Positions 7,105-12,912 of a DNA stretch of 20,499 bases are shown here, in pieces (position 1 is the first letter of the stretch; each line of letters starts with the position of its first letter). The stretch lies in the IMG/VR virus record IMGVR_UViG_3300044910_000335, positions 1 to 20,499 of that record. The stretch is one strand, 5' to 3'. A program made the translations under genes and the position numbers. Source of the DNA: a virus. Below the pieces are notes generated by a model. The model made no database searches, was not told where the DNA came from, and worked only from the letters and a program-made list of their open reading frames with translations.

Positions 7105-8355
7105 ATGGCGAAGGTGATGCCGTGGGGTGAAACCCTGAAGGTGCTGCTAGATGCAGGGTTCATTACCGATGCGTTCACGCTTGATTCATCGACGCTTGAT
7201 GGCGGAGACACTCTTGACGGTTCAACAGACTTCGTTGACGTCACCGAATACGTCCTCTCAGTCGGCATCACACGCGGACGCACCGACCAACTCCGCTCAC
7301 AATTCCAACCCGGCGTCTGCCAAATCGTCCTCGACGACCGCGCATCGGGCCGCTCCTTCGACCCAGCCAACACCGCCTCCCCGTACTACCAAGGCGATCT
7401 CGGCATCGCCCCACGACGCTTCCTCCAGGTCTACGCAGGGACCGCCGGTGACGAACCGCTCTTCGTCGGAAGAGTCCAAGACCTCGACATTGAATACGAA
7501 CAACCCGACCTCTCCACCTGCACCATCGTCGGCATCGACGACCTCTCCAGCTTCGCCAAAACCACCCTGCTCGCCTTCACCCCACCCCAAGAACTCACCT
7601 CAGCCCGCGTCACCCGCATCCTTGACCGACCAGAAGTCGCCTACTCCACCGCAACCCGCAACATCTCCACTGGTGTCGCCACCCTCGGCACATTCGCCTA
7701 CGCCGACGGCGACAGCGTCGCAGCCGCACTCCAAGAAGTCGCCGAATCAGAAGACGGTCGCTTCTTCATCGCACGCAACGGCAACGCAACCTTCCAACCA
7801 CGCATCACCTTCACCTTCTCCACCGCAATCGCTACCTTCTCCGACGGCGGCACCGCCATCCCATACCAGTCACTCGACGTGCTCTACGGAGCCGAAACCC
7901 TCTACAACTCCGTCACCGTCACTACCCAAGGCAACGCACTCGGCACCGCTACCGATTCCGCATCCATCATCCAATACGGAATCAATAACTACAGCCTCAA
8001 CGACCTTCCGCTCGCCGACGCCACCCAGGCGGCCAGCCTCGCCCAAGGCATCGTCAACAAATACAAAGACCCGATCTCACGCTTCACTCAAATCGGCATC
8101 ACGATGAACGGTCTCAGCGCCGCACAAATCGAAGCCATCGACTCCTTCGAGGTAGGCGACGTCATCAGCGTCGTCAAGAACTTCGCCACCGGGGCACCAG
8201 CCTCAATCACCCAGAGCGTCTTCATCGAACGCATCGCCCACCAGATAACGCCAGGAATCCACCAGGTCACGCTCGGTCTCGGACAGGCGCAAATCCTGAC
8301 ACAGTTCATCCTTGACACGAGCGAACTAGACGACGTCAACGTCGGGCTGGGATAA
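7105..8355 (+). CDS. Minor tail / baseplate hub-like protein
   Basis: 416 residues, beginning one base after the tape measure stop with no Shine-Dalgarno, so probably coupled to it. The N-terminal part (VDVTEYVLSVGITRGRTDQL, then CQIVLDDRASGRSFDP, about 40-95) is the standard opening of actinophage minor tail proteins equivalent to distal tail/hub proteins. The rest alternates beta strands with a FFIARNGNATFQPRITF motif and a C-terminal domain containing FEVGDVISVVKNF. Such proteins form the tail tip ring that holds fibres and receives the tape measure. The first 130 bases use mixed codons; after about 7240 codons end mostly in C, a visible change inside one gene. No peptidase motif is seen. 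Confidence 0.75.
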   Translation: MAKVMPWGETLKVLLDAGFITDAFTLDSSTLDGGDTLDGSTDFVDVTEYVLSVGITRGRTDQLRSQFQPGVCQIVLDDRASGRSFDPANTASPYYQGDLGIAPRRFLQVYAGTAGDEPLFVGRVQDLDIEYEQPDLSTCTIVGIDDLSSFAKTTLLAFTPPQELTSARVTRILDRPEVAYSTATRNISTGVATLGTFAYADGDSVAAALQEVAESEDGRFFIARNGNATFQPRITFTFSTAIATFSDGGTAIPYQSLDVLYGAETLYNSVTVTTQGNALGTATDSASIIQYGINNYSLNDLPLADATQAASLAQGIVNKYKDPISRFTQIGITMNGLSAAQIEAIDSFEVGDVISVVKNFATGAPASITQSVFIERIAHQITPGIHQVTLGLGQAQILTQFILDTSELDDVNVGLG

Positions 8356-8358
8356 ACT
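8353..8358 (+). promoter_or_regulatory. Candidate -10 element before the short fibre module
   Basis: TAAACT begins with the stop codon of the hub-like gene and lies 9 bases before the ATG at 8368. AGGG at 8359-8362 is a weak alternative ribosome site. No -35 hexamer at normal spacing. Confidence 0.25.
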
Positions 8359-8367
8359 AGGGCGCCT

Positions 8368-8574
8368 ATGGGAGCCGGATTCAGGACATTCGCCAGCGGC
8401 GAAGTATTGACGAGCACGAACGTCATGGACTATCTCATGAAACAGATGGTGATGGTCTTCTCAGGAACCGCTGAACGCGGCTCCGCGATACCTTCACCAG
8501 AGACAGGCATGTGCAGCTACTCGACAGCGTTCGGTTTCCAGGTCTACAACGGCACCGCCTGGGTTAGCATCTAA
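8368..8574 (+). CDS. Stand-alone fibre leader module
   Basis: 68 residues: GFRTFASGEVLTSTNVMDYL, MVMVFSGTAERGSAI, then a beta motif ending FQVYNGTAWV. It matches the N-terminal 68 residues of the next protein at 50 of 68 positions, so the two arose by duplication. The FxSGEVLT...YLM.Q..MVF..TA.R...P.P.xGM..Y....xxQVYNGxAWV unit is a common attachment module at the N-terminus of tail fibre and minor tail proteins. Here it stands alone and stops where the fibre continues. It may be a trimming remnant of an older fibre gene or a capping subunit. Translation start at 8368 lacks a clear Shine-Dalgarno. Confidence 0.7.
   Translation: MGAGFRTFASGEVLTSTNVMDYLMKQMVMVFSGTAERGSAIPSPETGMCSYSTAFGFQVYNGTAWVSI
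8565..8570 (+). promoter_or_regulatory. Candidate -10 element, leaderless start of the fibre gene
   Basis: TAGCAT ends 8 bases before the ATG at 8579. There is no Shine-Dalgarno and no recognisable -35. The TAG is not the stop codon of the upstream gene, which is TAA at 8572-8574. Confidence 0.3.
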
Positions 8575-8578
8575 CGTC

Positions 8579-9652
8579 ATGGGTTCAGGCTTCCGCACCT
8601 TCGCATCAGGAGAAGTGCTCACCGCGAGCAACGTCCAGAACTACCTGATGGACCAAGCCGTCATGGTGTTCTCTGGTACCGCAGCTCGAGCATCAGCACT
8701 GCCGACACCAGAGACAGGCATGACCGCGTATTCGACCGCAACAGGATTGCAGGTCTACAACGGATCAGCATGGGTTGATGTCGGCACTGGTTACGGCACG
8801 ATGACTGGTGGCACCGGGTCACCAGTATCTGTCACGATCGGCGGCACGAACTATCAATACATTGTGTTCACTTCGAGTGACACTGCGACCGTCACGAAGG
8901 CTGGTCTGTTTGATGTGTTCTTGGTTGCAGCGGGTGGCGGTGGCGGTGGCAACAGCAAAGATGCAAATAGCTATTCGGGTGGCGGCGCGGGTGCTGGTGG
9001 CGTACTTCAGGCAACTGTCTATCTTTCAACCAATCAGACAGTGACCATCGGCGCAGGTGGAGCAGGTTCCAACTCGGATACTGAAACTGAAGCCCGACTC
9101 GGTTCTTCATCGTCGGTCGGTTCTGCTAATGGTCTTTCGGTTGCTGGTGGCGGAAGCGGAGCGTATGCCGTTAGTAATCAAGGTGTTCGTGAACCGAGAC
9201 TGGGCGGTTCAGGCGGTGGCGGAATGAATTACACGGTCGCAAGATACCGAGATGGAGTTGCGTCCATGGCTCCATCAGTAAGCGGCTTCGCAGGCGGCAA
9301 CGGCGTGAACAGTCTTTCGCAAGGTCAGGGCGCAGGTGGAGGCGGCGGTGCTACGGCTGTTGGTTCCAATGCGGCAACCACGACAGGTGGTGCTGGTGGT
9401 GCTGGCTACGATGTGTCGGCCTTCATCGGCGGTTCGACACTGTTCAAGGCTGGCGGCGGTGGCGGTGGTGGTACGACTGGCGGTGCTGGCGGTTCATCTG
9501 TTGGTGGTGCTGGTGGCGGTGCTGATACTGCTGGCACGAATGCTGGTGCGAACACGGGCGGCGGTGGCGGTGGCGCAGGTTACGCAGGTGCGTTAAGCAA
9601 GGTCGGCGGCAACGGCGGCTCGGGCATCGTCTACATCCGCTGGAAGGTCTAA
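8579..9652 (+). CDS. Glycine-rich tail fibre / receptor-binding protein
   Basis: 357 residues. Residues 1-68 are the attachment module shared with the preceding gene. A short beta domain follows (VTIGGTNYQYIVFTSSDTAT, about 81-100), then a long glycine-rich region to the end, with runs of up to eight Gly and blocks such as VTIGAGGAGSNS. It closes with GGNGGSGIVYIRWKV, a C-terminal motif common in glycine-rich phage adhesin and fibre domains. In characterised adhesins, such regions form polyglycine helices packed as a sandwich that displays receptor-binding loops. The non-glycine inserts (for example VREPRL and ARYRDGVASM) are candidates for those loops. It is probably the host recognition protein, but the receptor cannot be inferred. 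Confidence 0.75.
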   Translation: MGSGFRTFASGEVLTASNVQNYLMDQAVMVFSGTAARASALPTPETGMTAYSTATGLQVYNGSAWVDVGTGYGTMTGGTGSPVSVTIGGTNYQYIVFTSSDTATVTKAGLFDVFLVAAGGGGGGNSKDANSYSGGGAGAGGVLQATVYLSTNQTVTIGAGGAGSNSDTETEARLGSSSSVGSANGLSVAGGGSGAYAVSNQGVREPRLGGSGGGGMNYTVARYRDGVASMAPSVSGFAGGNGVNSLSQGQGAGGGGGATAVGSNAATTTGGAGGAGYDVSAFIGGSTLFKAGGGGGGGTTGGAGGSSVGGAGGGADTAGTNAGANTGGGGGGAGYAGALSKVGGNGGSGIVYIRWKV

Positions 9653-9654
9653 CG

Positions 9655-9900
9655 ATGGCACATTTTGCAAAAGTCTCAAACGGAATCGTTCAACAAGTAA
9701 TCGTTGTCTCTAACGATGACGCATCCACCGAGGCGGCAGGACAAGCATTCATCGCCGCAATCGGCCTCGATGGTGAGTGGATTCAGACTTCGTACAATAA
9801 CAATCTCATTGAGGGCCAAGATCGCGGCAAGTACGCAGGCATCGGCGACCTTTGGGATGGCGAAAAGTTCAGCGACCCAATAAGCGGAGATGCGCAGTAG
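9655..9900 (+). CDS. Small virion-type protein (MAHFAKV family)
   Basis: 81 residues starting MAHFAKVSNGIVQQVIVVSN and containing GEWIQTSYNNN and YAGIGDLWDGEKFSDP. Proteins with the MAHFA/VIVV/W.QTSYN/YAGIG order are frequent near tail fibre genes of aquatic phages, especially those of cyanobacteria and other marine or freshwater bacteria. Their function is not established; a structural or fibre-associated role is assumed from position. GGAAGG lies about 8 bases upstream of the ATG. The usual C-terminal Pro/Tyr-rich ending of the family is absent here; the protein stops soon after FSDP. The end overlaps the next gene by 11 bases. Confidence 0.7.
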   Translation: MAHFAKVSNGIVQQVIVVSNDDASTEAAGQAFIAAIGLDGEWIQTSYNNNLIEGQDRGKYAGIGDLWDGEKFSDPISGDAQ

Positions 9901-10129
9901 CGCACTCGTCGCTCTTCCCGCCCTCCTTCTAGTCCTCTTCGCATCCCCGGCCCGAGCGCAAGAGCTCGAATGCCGTGAGGTTGACACGCAGCCACCTTGG
10001 GAGTGGGCTTACGAATGCAAAGCGTCGTGGCTGCCTGACGGGTCACGAATAACGGAAGAACAACGAAAGACCGTCAACGCAATCGTTCTGTTGACGGTGG
10101 TGGCACCGGCGACTAGGAGACGACAATGA
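9890..10129 (+). CDS. Small secreted protein with signal peptide
   Basis: 79 residues. The N-terminus (MRSSALVALPALLLVLFASP then ARAQ) is a clear Sec signal peptide with a likely cut after ARA. The mature part is about 56 residues with two Cys (in LECREV and YECKAS), four Trp-region residues and a second hydrophobic stretch near the end (VNAIVLLTVVAPA). I do not recognise a family. It overlaps the end of the preceding gene by 11 bases and joins the next by ATGA, so it belongs to the start of the lysis-type cassette. It may be an envelope-directed accessory such as a spanin-like or superinfection protein, but nothing specific supports this. Confidence 0.6.
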   Translation: MRSSALVALPALLLVLFASPARAQELECREVDTQPPWEWAYECKASWLPDGSRITEEQRKTVNAIVLLTVVAPATRRRQ

Positions 10130-10296
10130 AGTGGCGTGAGTACCTGATTGAGAACGTGTGGACGTGGGCTGGCACCGTGATGGTGTTGCTGACGTTGACT
10201 GGTTCGACGTTGCTGCGTGCTTCTGTGGTTACGGCAATCGTCGTTTCACTACACTTGTTCCTGACCATCCAGGGAGAGAACAGTGACGACACCTGA
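10126..10296 (+). CDS. Small membrane protein, holin-like candidate
   Basis: This short frame of 56 residues starts in an ATGA overlap, with TAGGAG a few bases upstream. MKWREYLIENVWTWAG leads into a first hydrophobic segment (about 11-30) and, after LLRAS, a second (about 34-48, VVTAIVVSLHLFLTI). The tail is short and acidic (GENSDDT). Two closely spaced membrane helices in a 56-residue protein directly before an endolysin gene suggest a holin or holin-associated protein. There is no family-specific motif, so function is inferred from topology and position. The end overlaps the GTG start of the next gene by 14 bases. Confidence 0.65.
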   Translation: MKWREYLIENVWTWAGTVMVLLTLTGSTLLRASVVTAIVVSLHLFLTIQGENSDDT

Positions 10297-10561
10297 AGTG
10301 AACATCAAATCGAACGCGACCATCGCCAAAGCCCTCGACCTCGGCCAGCGGCTCTTCTCCCTCTTCCTCGCCAACGCACTCCCAGCGATCGCTGGTGGTG
10401 CGGTGATTGGTGTGAGTGTGGCGAAGGCTGCGATGCTGTCGGGCATCATGGCGTGCGTACAGGTAATCCAGAAACTTGCGGCCGCTTCGGTCGATGGAGA
10501 TTTGACTGCTGATGAGATCAAAGAAGCGTTCGGCAACGGCAAGCCCGTCAAGAAGAAGTAA
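10283..10561 (+). CDS. Membrane protein of the lysis cassette, holin-like
   Basis: 92 residues with a GTG start preceded by AGGGAGAG at suitable spacing. Residues about 27-62 form one or two hydrophobic helices (LFLANALPAIAGGAVIGVSV, then MLSGIMACVQVI). An acidic helix follows (DGDLTADEIKEAF) and the chain ends in KPVKKK. The EF-like helix after the membrane part and the Lys-rich end are common in small actinophage membrane proteins encoded just before endolysins. It may act as the holin or as partner to the small membrane protein before it. The stop is 4 bases before the endolysin start. Confidence 0.65.
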   Translation: MTTPEVNIKSNATIAKALDLGQRLFSLFLANALPAIAGGAVIGVSVAKAAMLSGIMACVQVIQKLAAASVDGDLTADEIKEAFGNGKPVKKK

Positions 10562-10565
10562 GGCG

Positions 10566-11069
10566 ATGACTCGCCCGTACACCGGCACGAAGGACGGTGC
10601 TGCATCCGGTAAGCGTGCGGGCCTCGAGCAGTTCGTGCGTGAGATAGTCAAAGTTTCTGACGATGCGCTCTGGAACAATGGGACTTGGGTCGTGCGCAAC
10701 ATGCGCGGCAAAGAATCGTTGAGCGTCCACGCAACAGGGCGTGCCGTCGACCTCTCCTACCGCAAGGTCGGCAAACTCGGCAAAGCCGATGGTCGCAAGC
10801 ACGCCGAAGCAATCATCGAGTTCCTCATCGCCAACGCCAAGCGTCTCCAGATCGAGTGCATCCTTGACTACTTCCCGCAGCCGCACGGTCGCGGGTGGCG
10901 TTGCGACCGGGGCACCTGGCAGAACTACACGACCAAAACCATCAGCGGTGCGCCGGGCGGCGACTGGATTCATGTCGAGATAAGCCCGAAGTTCGCCGAC
11001 GACGCCCAGGCATACATCGATAGGTTCGCCGCCATCGCCGCAGGCAAGCAGGAAGCCGATGCTGACTGA
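10566..11069 (+). CDS. M15-type peptidase endolysin
   Basis: 167 residues from the ATG at 10566; an in-frame upstream ATG would overlap the previous gene deeply and is not needed. The zinc site of M15/VanY-type peptidases is present: SVHATGRAVDLS (53-64) gives His55 and Asp62, and GGDWIHVEIS (131-140) gives His136. These enzymes cut peptide bonds in the peptidoglycan stem or cross-link (L-Ala-D-Glu or D-Ala-D-Ala type). No separate wall-binding domain is visible, although the C-terminal 25 residues are helical. Neighbouring small membrane proteins could provide release to the wall, since no signal peptide is seen. The specificity cannot be told from sequence. It overlaps the next gene by 11 bases. 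Confidence 0.85.
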   Translation: MTRPYTGTKDGAASGKRAGLEQFVREIVKVSDDALWNNGTWVVRNMRGKESLSVHATGRAVDLSYRKVGKLGKADGRKHAEAIIEFLIANAKRLQIECILDYFPQPHGRGWRCDRGTWQNYTTKTISGAPGGDWIHVEISPKFADDAQAYIDRFAAIAAGKQEADAD

Positions 11070-11316
11070 AGCCTGGGCACTCGTCATCGCAGCCGCAGTC
11101 GCAGCCGTAGGCGGTATCACCGTCGCCCTCATCCAGCAGTTCCGCCGCGAGAACCGCAGAGACCACGGCCACGTCATGGATGCCCTGCAACGGGTATCCC
11201 ACACGATGGACCGGGTCGAAGGTAAGGTGGATTCACACCTCGAGTGGCACATAAAGGAGACAGGGAATGGGAGAACTGTTCGACGCAATAAAGTCGGAGG
11301 CCGCAAAGCGTCCTAA
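11059..11316 (+). CDS. DUF2746-like membrane protein, probable holin
   Basis: 85 residues with one N-terminal membrane helix (ALVIAAAVAAVGGITVALI, about 7-25). A charged helical part follows (FRRENRRDHGHVMDALQRVS), then HTMDRVEGKVDSHLEWHI, and the C-terminus is basic. This layout (one helix, then a coiled-coil-like cytoplasmic part) is that of the DUF2746 family found directly after actinophage endolysin genes and usually annotated as a holin. AGGAAG lies just before the ATG. Its last 50 bases overlap the next gene, which has its own strong ribosome site, so the C-terminal residues may be under little constraint. Confidence 0.75.
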   Translation: MLTEAWALVIAAAVAAVGGITVALIQQFRRENRRDHGHVMDALQRVSHTMDRVEGKVDSHLEWHIKETGNGRTVRRNKVGGRKAS

Positions 11317-11509
11317 CGTCACCAAGACGGAGGAGAAACTTGCCGCACATCTCGGCAAGGAACGCTGGAAGGACTTCGAGAAAGCCTGCCTTGACCCAGA
11401 GTTTTCAACCGCGGTCATCTGCCGGGTCGTCAAATCAACCGGGTTTAGCATCTCGTATTCTGCGGTGCAACGCATCCGCGCCGATCTCAACAAGCAGGCC
11501 GAGAAGTGA
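11267..11509 (+). CDS. Small helix-turn-helix-like protein
   Basis: 80 residues with a strong AAAGGAGA 6 bases before the ATG, which decides this start despite a 50-base overlap with the upstream gene. The C-terminal half reads FSTAVICRVVKSTGFSISYS then AVQRIRADL (about 46-73). This is a helix-turn-helix pattern of the type in which the second helix starts SYSAVQRIR. The N-terminal half is helical and charged. Similar small proteins precede phosphoesterase genes in actinophages, and DNA binding is the usual suggestion. The stop overlaps the GTG of the phosphoesterase gene (GTGA), so the two are coupled and may work together. Confidence 0.65.
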   Translation: MGELFDAIKSEAAKRPNVTKTEEKLAAHLGKERWKDFEKACLDPEFSTAVICRVVKSTGFSISYSAVQRIRADLNKQAEK

Positions 11510-12504
11510 GCGCGTATGACCATCAGCGGGAACTCGACGAGCTCCAGCGACTCCTCAAGAAAGCCCAGCAGGAAGCGGCGGCGAACAAGCGACGCACCGA
11601 CGACCTCGTCAACGCGGTCTACACGGCAGCCTATGAGGCTGCTCGGGCATCTGGGCGAGGACTCGCTGTCAAGCGCCCTCCCGTGGACAAGCGACGCCGC
11701 AAAGCCGAAGTTGCGCTAATCCACGCCACCGACTGGCAACTAGGCAAAAAGACCGTCACCTACGGCATTACAACCCTGTCTAAACGCATGGAGTTGTTCG
11801 CCGACAAAGTCATTGAAATCACCGGCATTCAACGCCAAGACCATCCGGTCAAAGAAGCGGTGCTGATGCTGGGTGGTGACATGGTTGAGGGACTCGGAAT
11901 CTACGAGTCACAGATTTACGAGATTGAAGCGCATCTCTTCGAGCAGCTCTTTGAGTGCGCACGCATCATCGAGAAACTCGTCCGAAGCCTGGCTGAGAAC
12001 TTCGAGCAGGTGCGCGTGGTATGCGAGTTCGGCAATCATGGTCGCATCGGCAAATACGGTGTCATGCCTAAAGGCGACAACGTCGACCGCATGGCCTATC
12101 GGATCGTCGAAGACCGCACCAAAGACATTGCGCATGTCACCTGGCAACAATCAGACAACTGGTACCAGCACTTCGCAATCGGCAACTATCGCGTTCTACT
12201 CGTACATGGAGACGAAGTCCGAACCTACTCTGGAACGCCACTCTTCGGTATTCTGCGCAGGGTTTCGGCCTGGGCGGCTGGCGTCGTGCCAACATTCGAG
12301 GACTGCTACATGGGCCACTGGCACAATCCGATCTCGGCCACCATCGGCAACGGCAACCGCGTCTTCATCACCGGCTCACCAGAATCAGGCAACGCCTACG
12401 CCGCCGAACACCTCGCCGCCCAAGCCCGACCCAGCCAACGCCTTCACTTCATCGACCCTGAGAAGGGTCGCGTCACCGGGGAGTACGTCGTATGGCTCGA
12501 CTAG
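11506..12504 (+). CDS. Calcineurin-like metallophosphoesterase
   Basis: 332 residues with a GTG start in a GTGA overlap. After an N-terminal coiled-coil (about 5-35) the metal-binding motifs appear in order: HATDWQLGK (73-81), MLGGDMVEG (121-129), EFGNHGR (174-180), VLLVHGDE (230-237) and MGHWHN (269-274). This is the two-metal site of the calcineurin/Mre11-type phosphoesterase fold. The first motif, normally Asp-x-His, reads Asp76-Trp-Gln78, so one metal ligand is substituted. The coiled-coil start and the HTH-like partner upstream suggest a nucleic acid substrate, as with Mre11-family nucleases, but nucleotide or protein phosphoesters are possible. It overlaps the next gene by 13 bases. Confidence 0.8.
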   Translation: MSAYDHQRELDELQRLLKKAQQEAAANKRRTDDLVNAVYTAAYEAARASGRGLAVKRPPVDKRRRKAEVALIHATDWQLGKKTVTYGITTLSKRMELFADKVIEITGIQRQDHPVKEAVLMLGGDMVEGLGIYESQIYEIEAHLFEQLFECARIIEKLVRSLAENFEQVRVVCEFGNHGRIGKYGVMPKGDNVDRMAYRIVEDRTKDIAHVTWQQSDNWYQHFAIGNYRVLLVHGDEVRTYSGTPLFGILRRVSAWAAGVVPTFEDCYMGHWHNPISATIGNGNRVFITGSPESGNAYAAEHLAAQARPSQRLHFIDPEKGRVTGEYVVWLD

Positions 12505-12770
12505 AAGACTTCGGCACCCTCGCCATCGTCACCTGGCACGACTGCCACGGCGACAAAGACGGATGGCTCGTCATCGGCGAACTCGAACAAGACCCATGCG
12601 TCGTCCACAGCGTCGGCTGGCTCATCCCCACCCACGAAGGCGGCAAAGCCGACCACGTCACCCTCTACCAGACACGCATCGAAGGCACCGACCAGGTCGA
12701 TTCCGTGACACACATACCTGTCGGAATGGTCGTCGGCATCAAGCTCGTCTCGAAGCACGATCTCCGCTAG
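12492..12770 (+). CDS. Conserved-type small protein after the phosphoesterase
   Basis: 92 residues, beginning MARLEDFGTLAIVTWHDCHG and containing VHSVGWLIPTHEGGKADHVT (about 38-57) and SVTHIPVGMVVGI. Small beta-rich proteins with a VGWL.P...GGK..HVTL...D..VDSV.HIPVGMV pattern occur beside phosphoesterase and HTH genes in actinophages. I recognise the type but know no function. GGGGAG lies about 8 bases before the ATG, inside the end of the upstream gene. It is the last gene before the largest intergenic gap of this half of the window. Confidence 0.7.
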   Translation: MARLEDFGTLAIVTWHDCHGDKDGWLVIGELEQDPCVVHSVGWLIPTHEGGKADHVTLYQTRIEGTDQVDSVTHIPVGMVVGIKLVSKHDLR

Positions 12771-12777
12771 GGTTTTC

Positions 12778-12808
12778 TTGGACAGCCCAAGGAGGCGTCC
12801 ACTAGGCT
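12778..12808 (+). promoter_or_regulatory. Candidate promoter upstream of the secreted lysozyme-like gene
   Basis: TTGGACA (12778-12784) followed after 18 bases by TAGGCT (12803-12808), a frequent actinobacterial -10 form. A transcript would start near 12815 and carry about 98 bases of leader. The -35 is imperfect, so this is less convincing than the promoters at 3554 and 14310. Confidence 0.4.
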
Positions 12809-12886
12809 GAGCACCGGCAGGTCCTCGGCCTCGGCGGGCGTCACGAGTCGACCGCCCCGCACAGTTTCCTCCTTGGCTGTGCGGTC
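12787..12886 (+). other. Structured intergenic element with loop complementary to an upstream arm
   Basis: GCACAG (12859-12864) pairs with CTGTGC (12877-12882) around a 12-base loop. GACC (12850-12853) pairs with GGTC (12883-12886) outside a 5-base bulge. The loop contains CCTCCTTGG (12868-12876), the exact complement of CCAAGGAGG at 12787-12795. A further stem, GGCGGGCG with CGACCGCC (12833-12840 and 12849-12856, one mismatch), competes with the outer stem. The pieces allow either a pseudoknot or alternative folds. No U tract follows, so it does not look like a simple terminator. It is not tRNA-like. Confidence 0.4.
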
Positions 12887-12912
12887 ATAACCACACACGA
12901 AAAGAGACCTCG

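Noticed and set aside
7151-8107. Plus-strand frame of 318 codons rich in Ser, Thr and Pro
   Set aside because: It is a second-frame shadow of the hub-like tail gene; the Ser/Pro richness follows from C-ending codons of the real gene.
8920-9650. Tandem repeat array or CRISPR
   Set aside because: The GGTGGCGG-like repetition is glycine codons of the fibre. It has no regular unit or spacers and no cas genes.
8579-9652. Diversity-generating retroelement target in the fibre
   Set aside because: No reverse transcriptase and no template repeat are visible in the window.
10091-10119. Promoter TTGACG, 17 bases, TAGGAG
   Set aside because: The spacing is ideal, but the -10 lacks the final T, and TAGGAG is better explained as a stop codon plus Shine-Dalgarno for the gene at 10126.
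10512-10568. Upstream start for the endolysin
   Set aside because: It would add 18 basic residues read out of frame over the end of the previous gene. The ATG at 10566 follows the previous stop directly.
10548-11306. Minus-strand open frame of 252 codons
   Set aside because: It is antisense to the M15 endolysin and DUF2746-like genes, whose motifs are clear. Its translation is low in recognisable structure and results from codon bias in the + strand genes.
11873-12805. Plus-strand frame of 310 codons across the phosphoesterase
   Set aside because: A shadow of the phosphoesterase and the following gene; it has no coherent domain and ends in Arg-rich low complexity.
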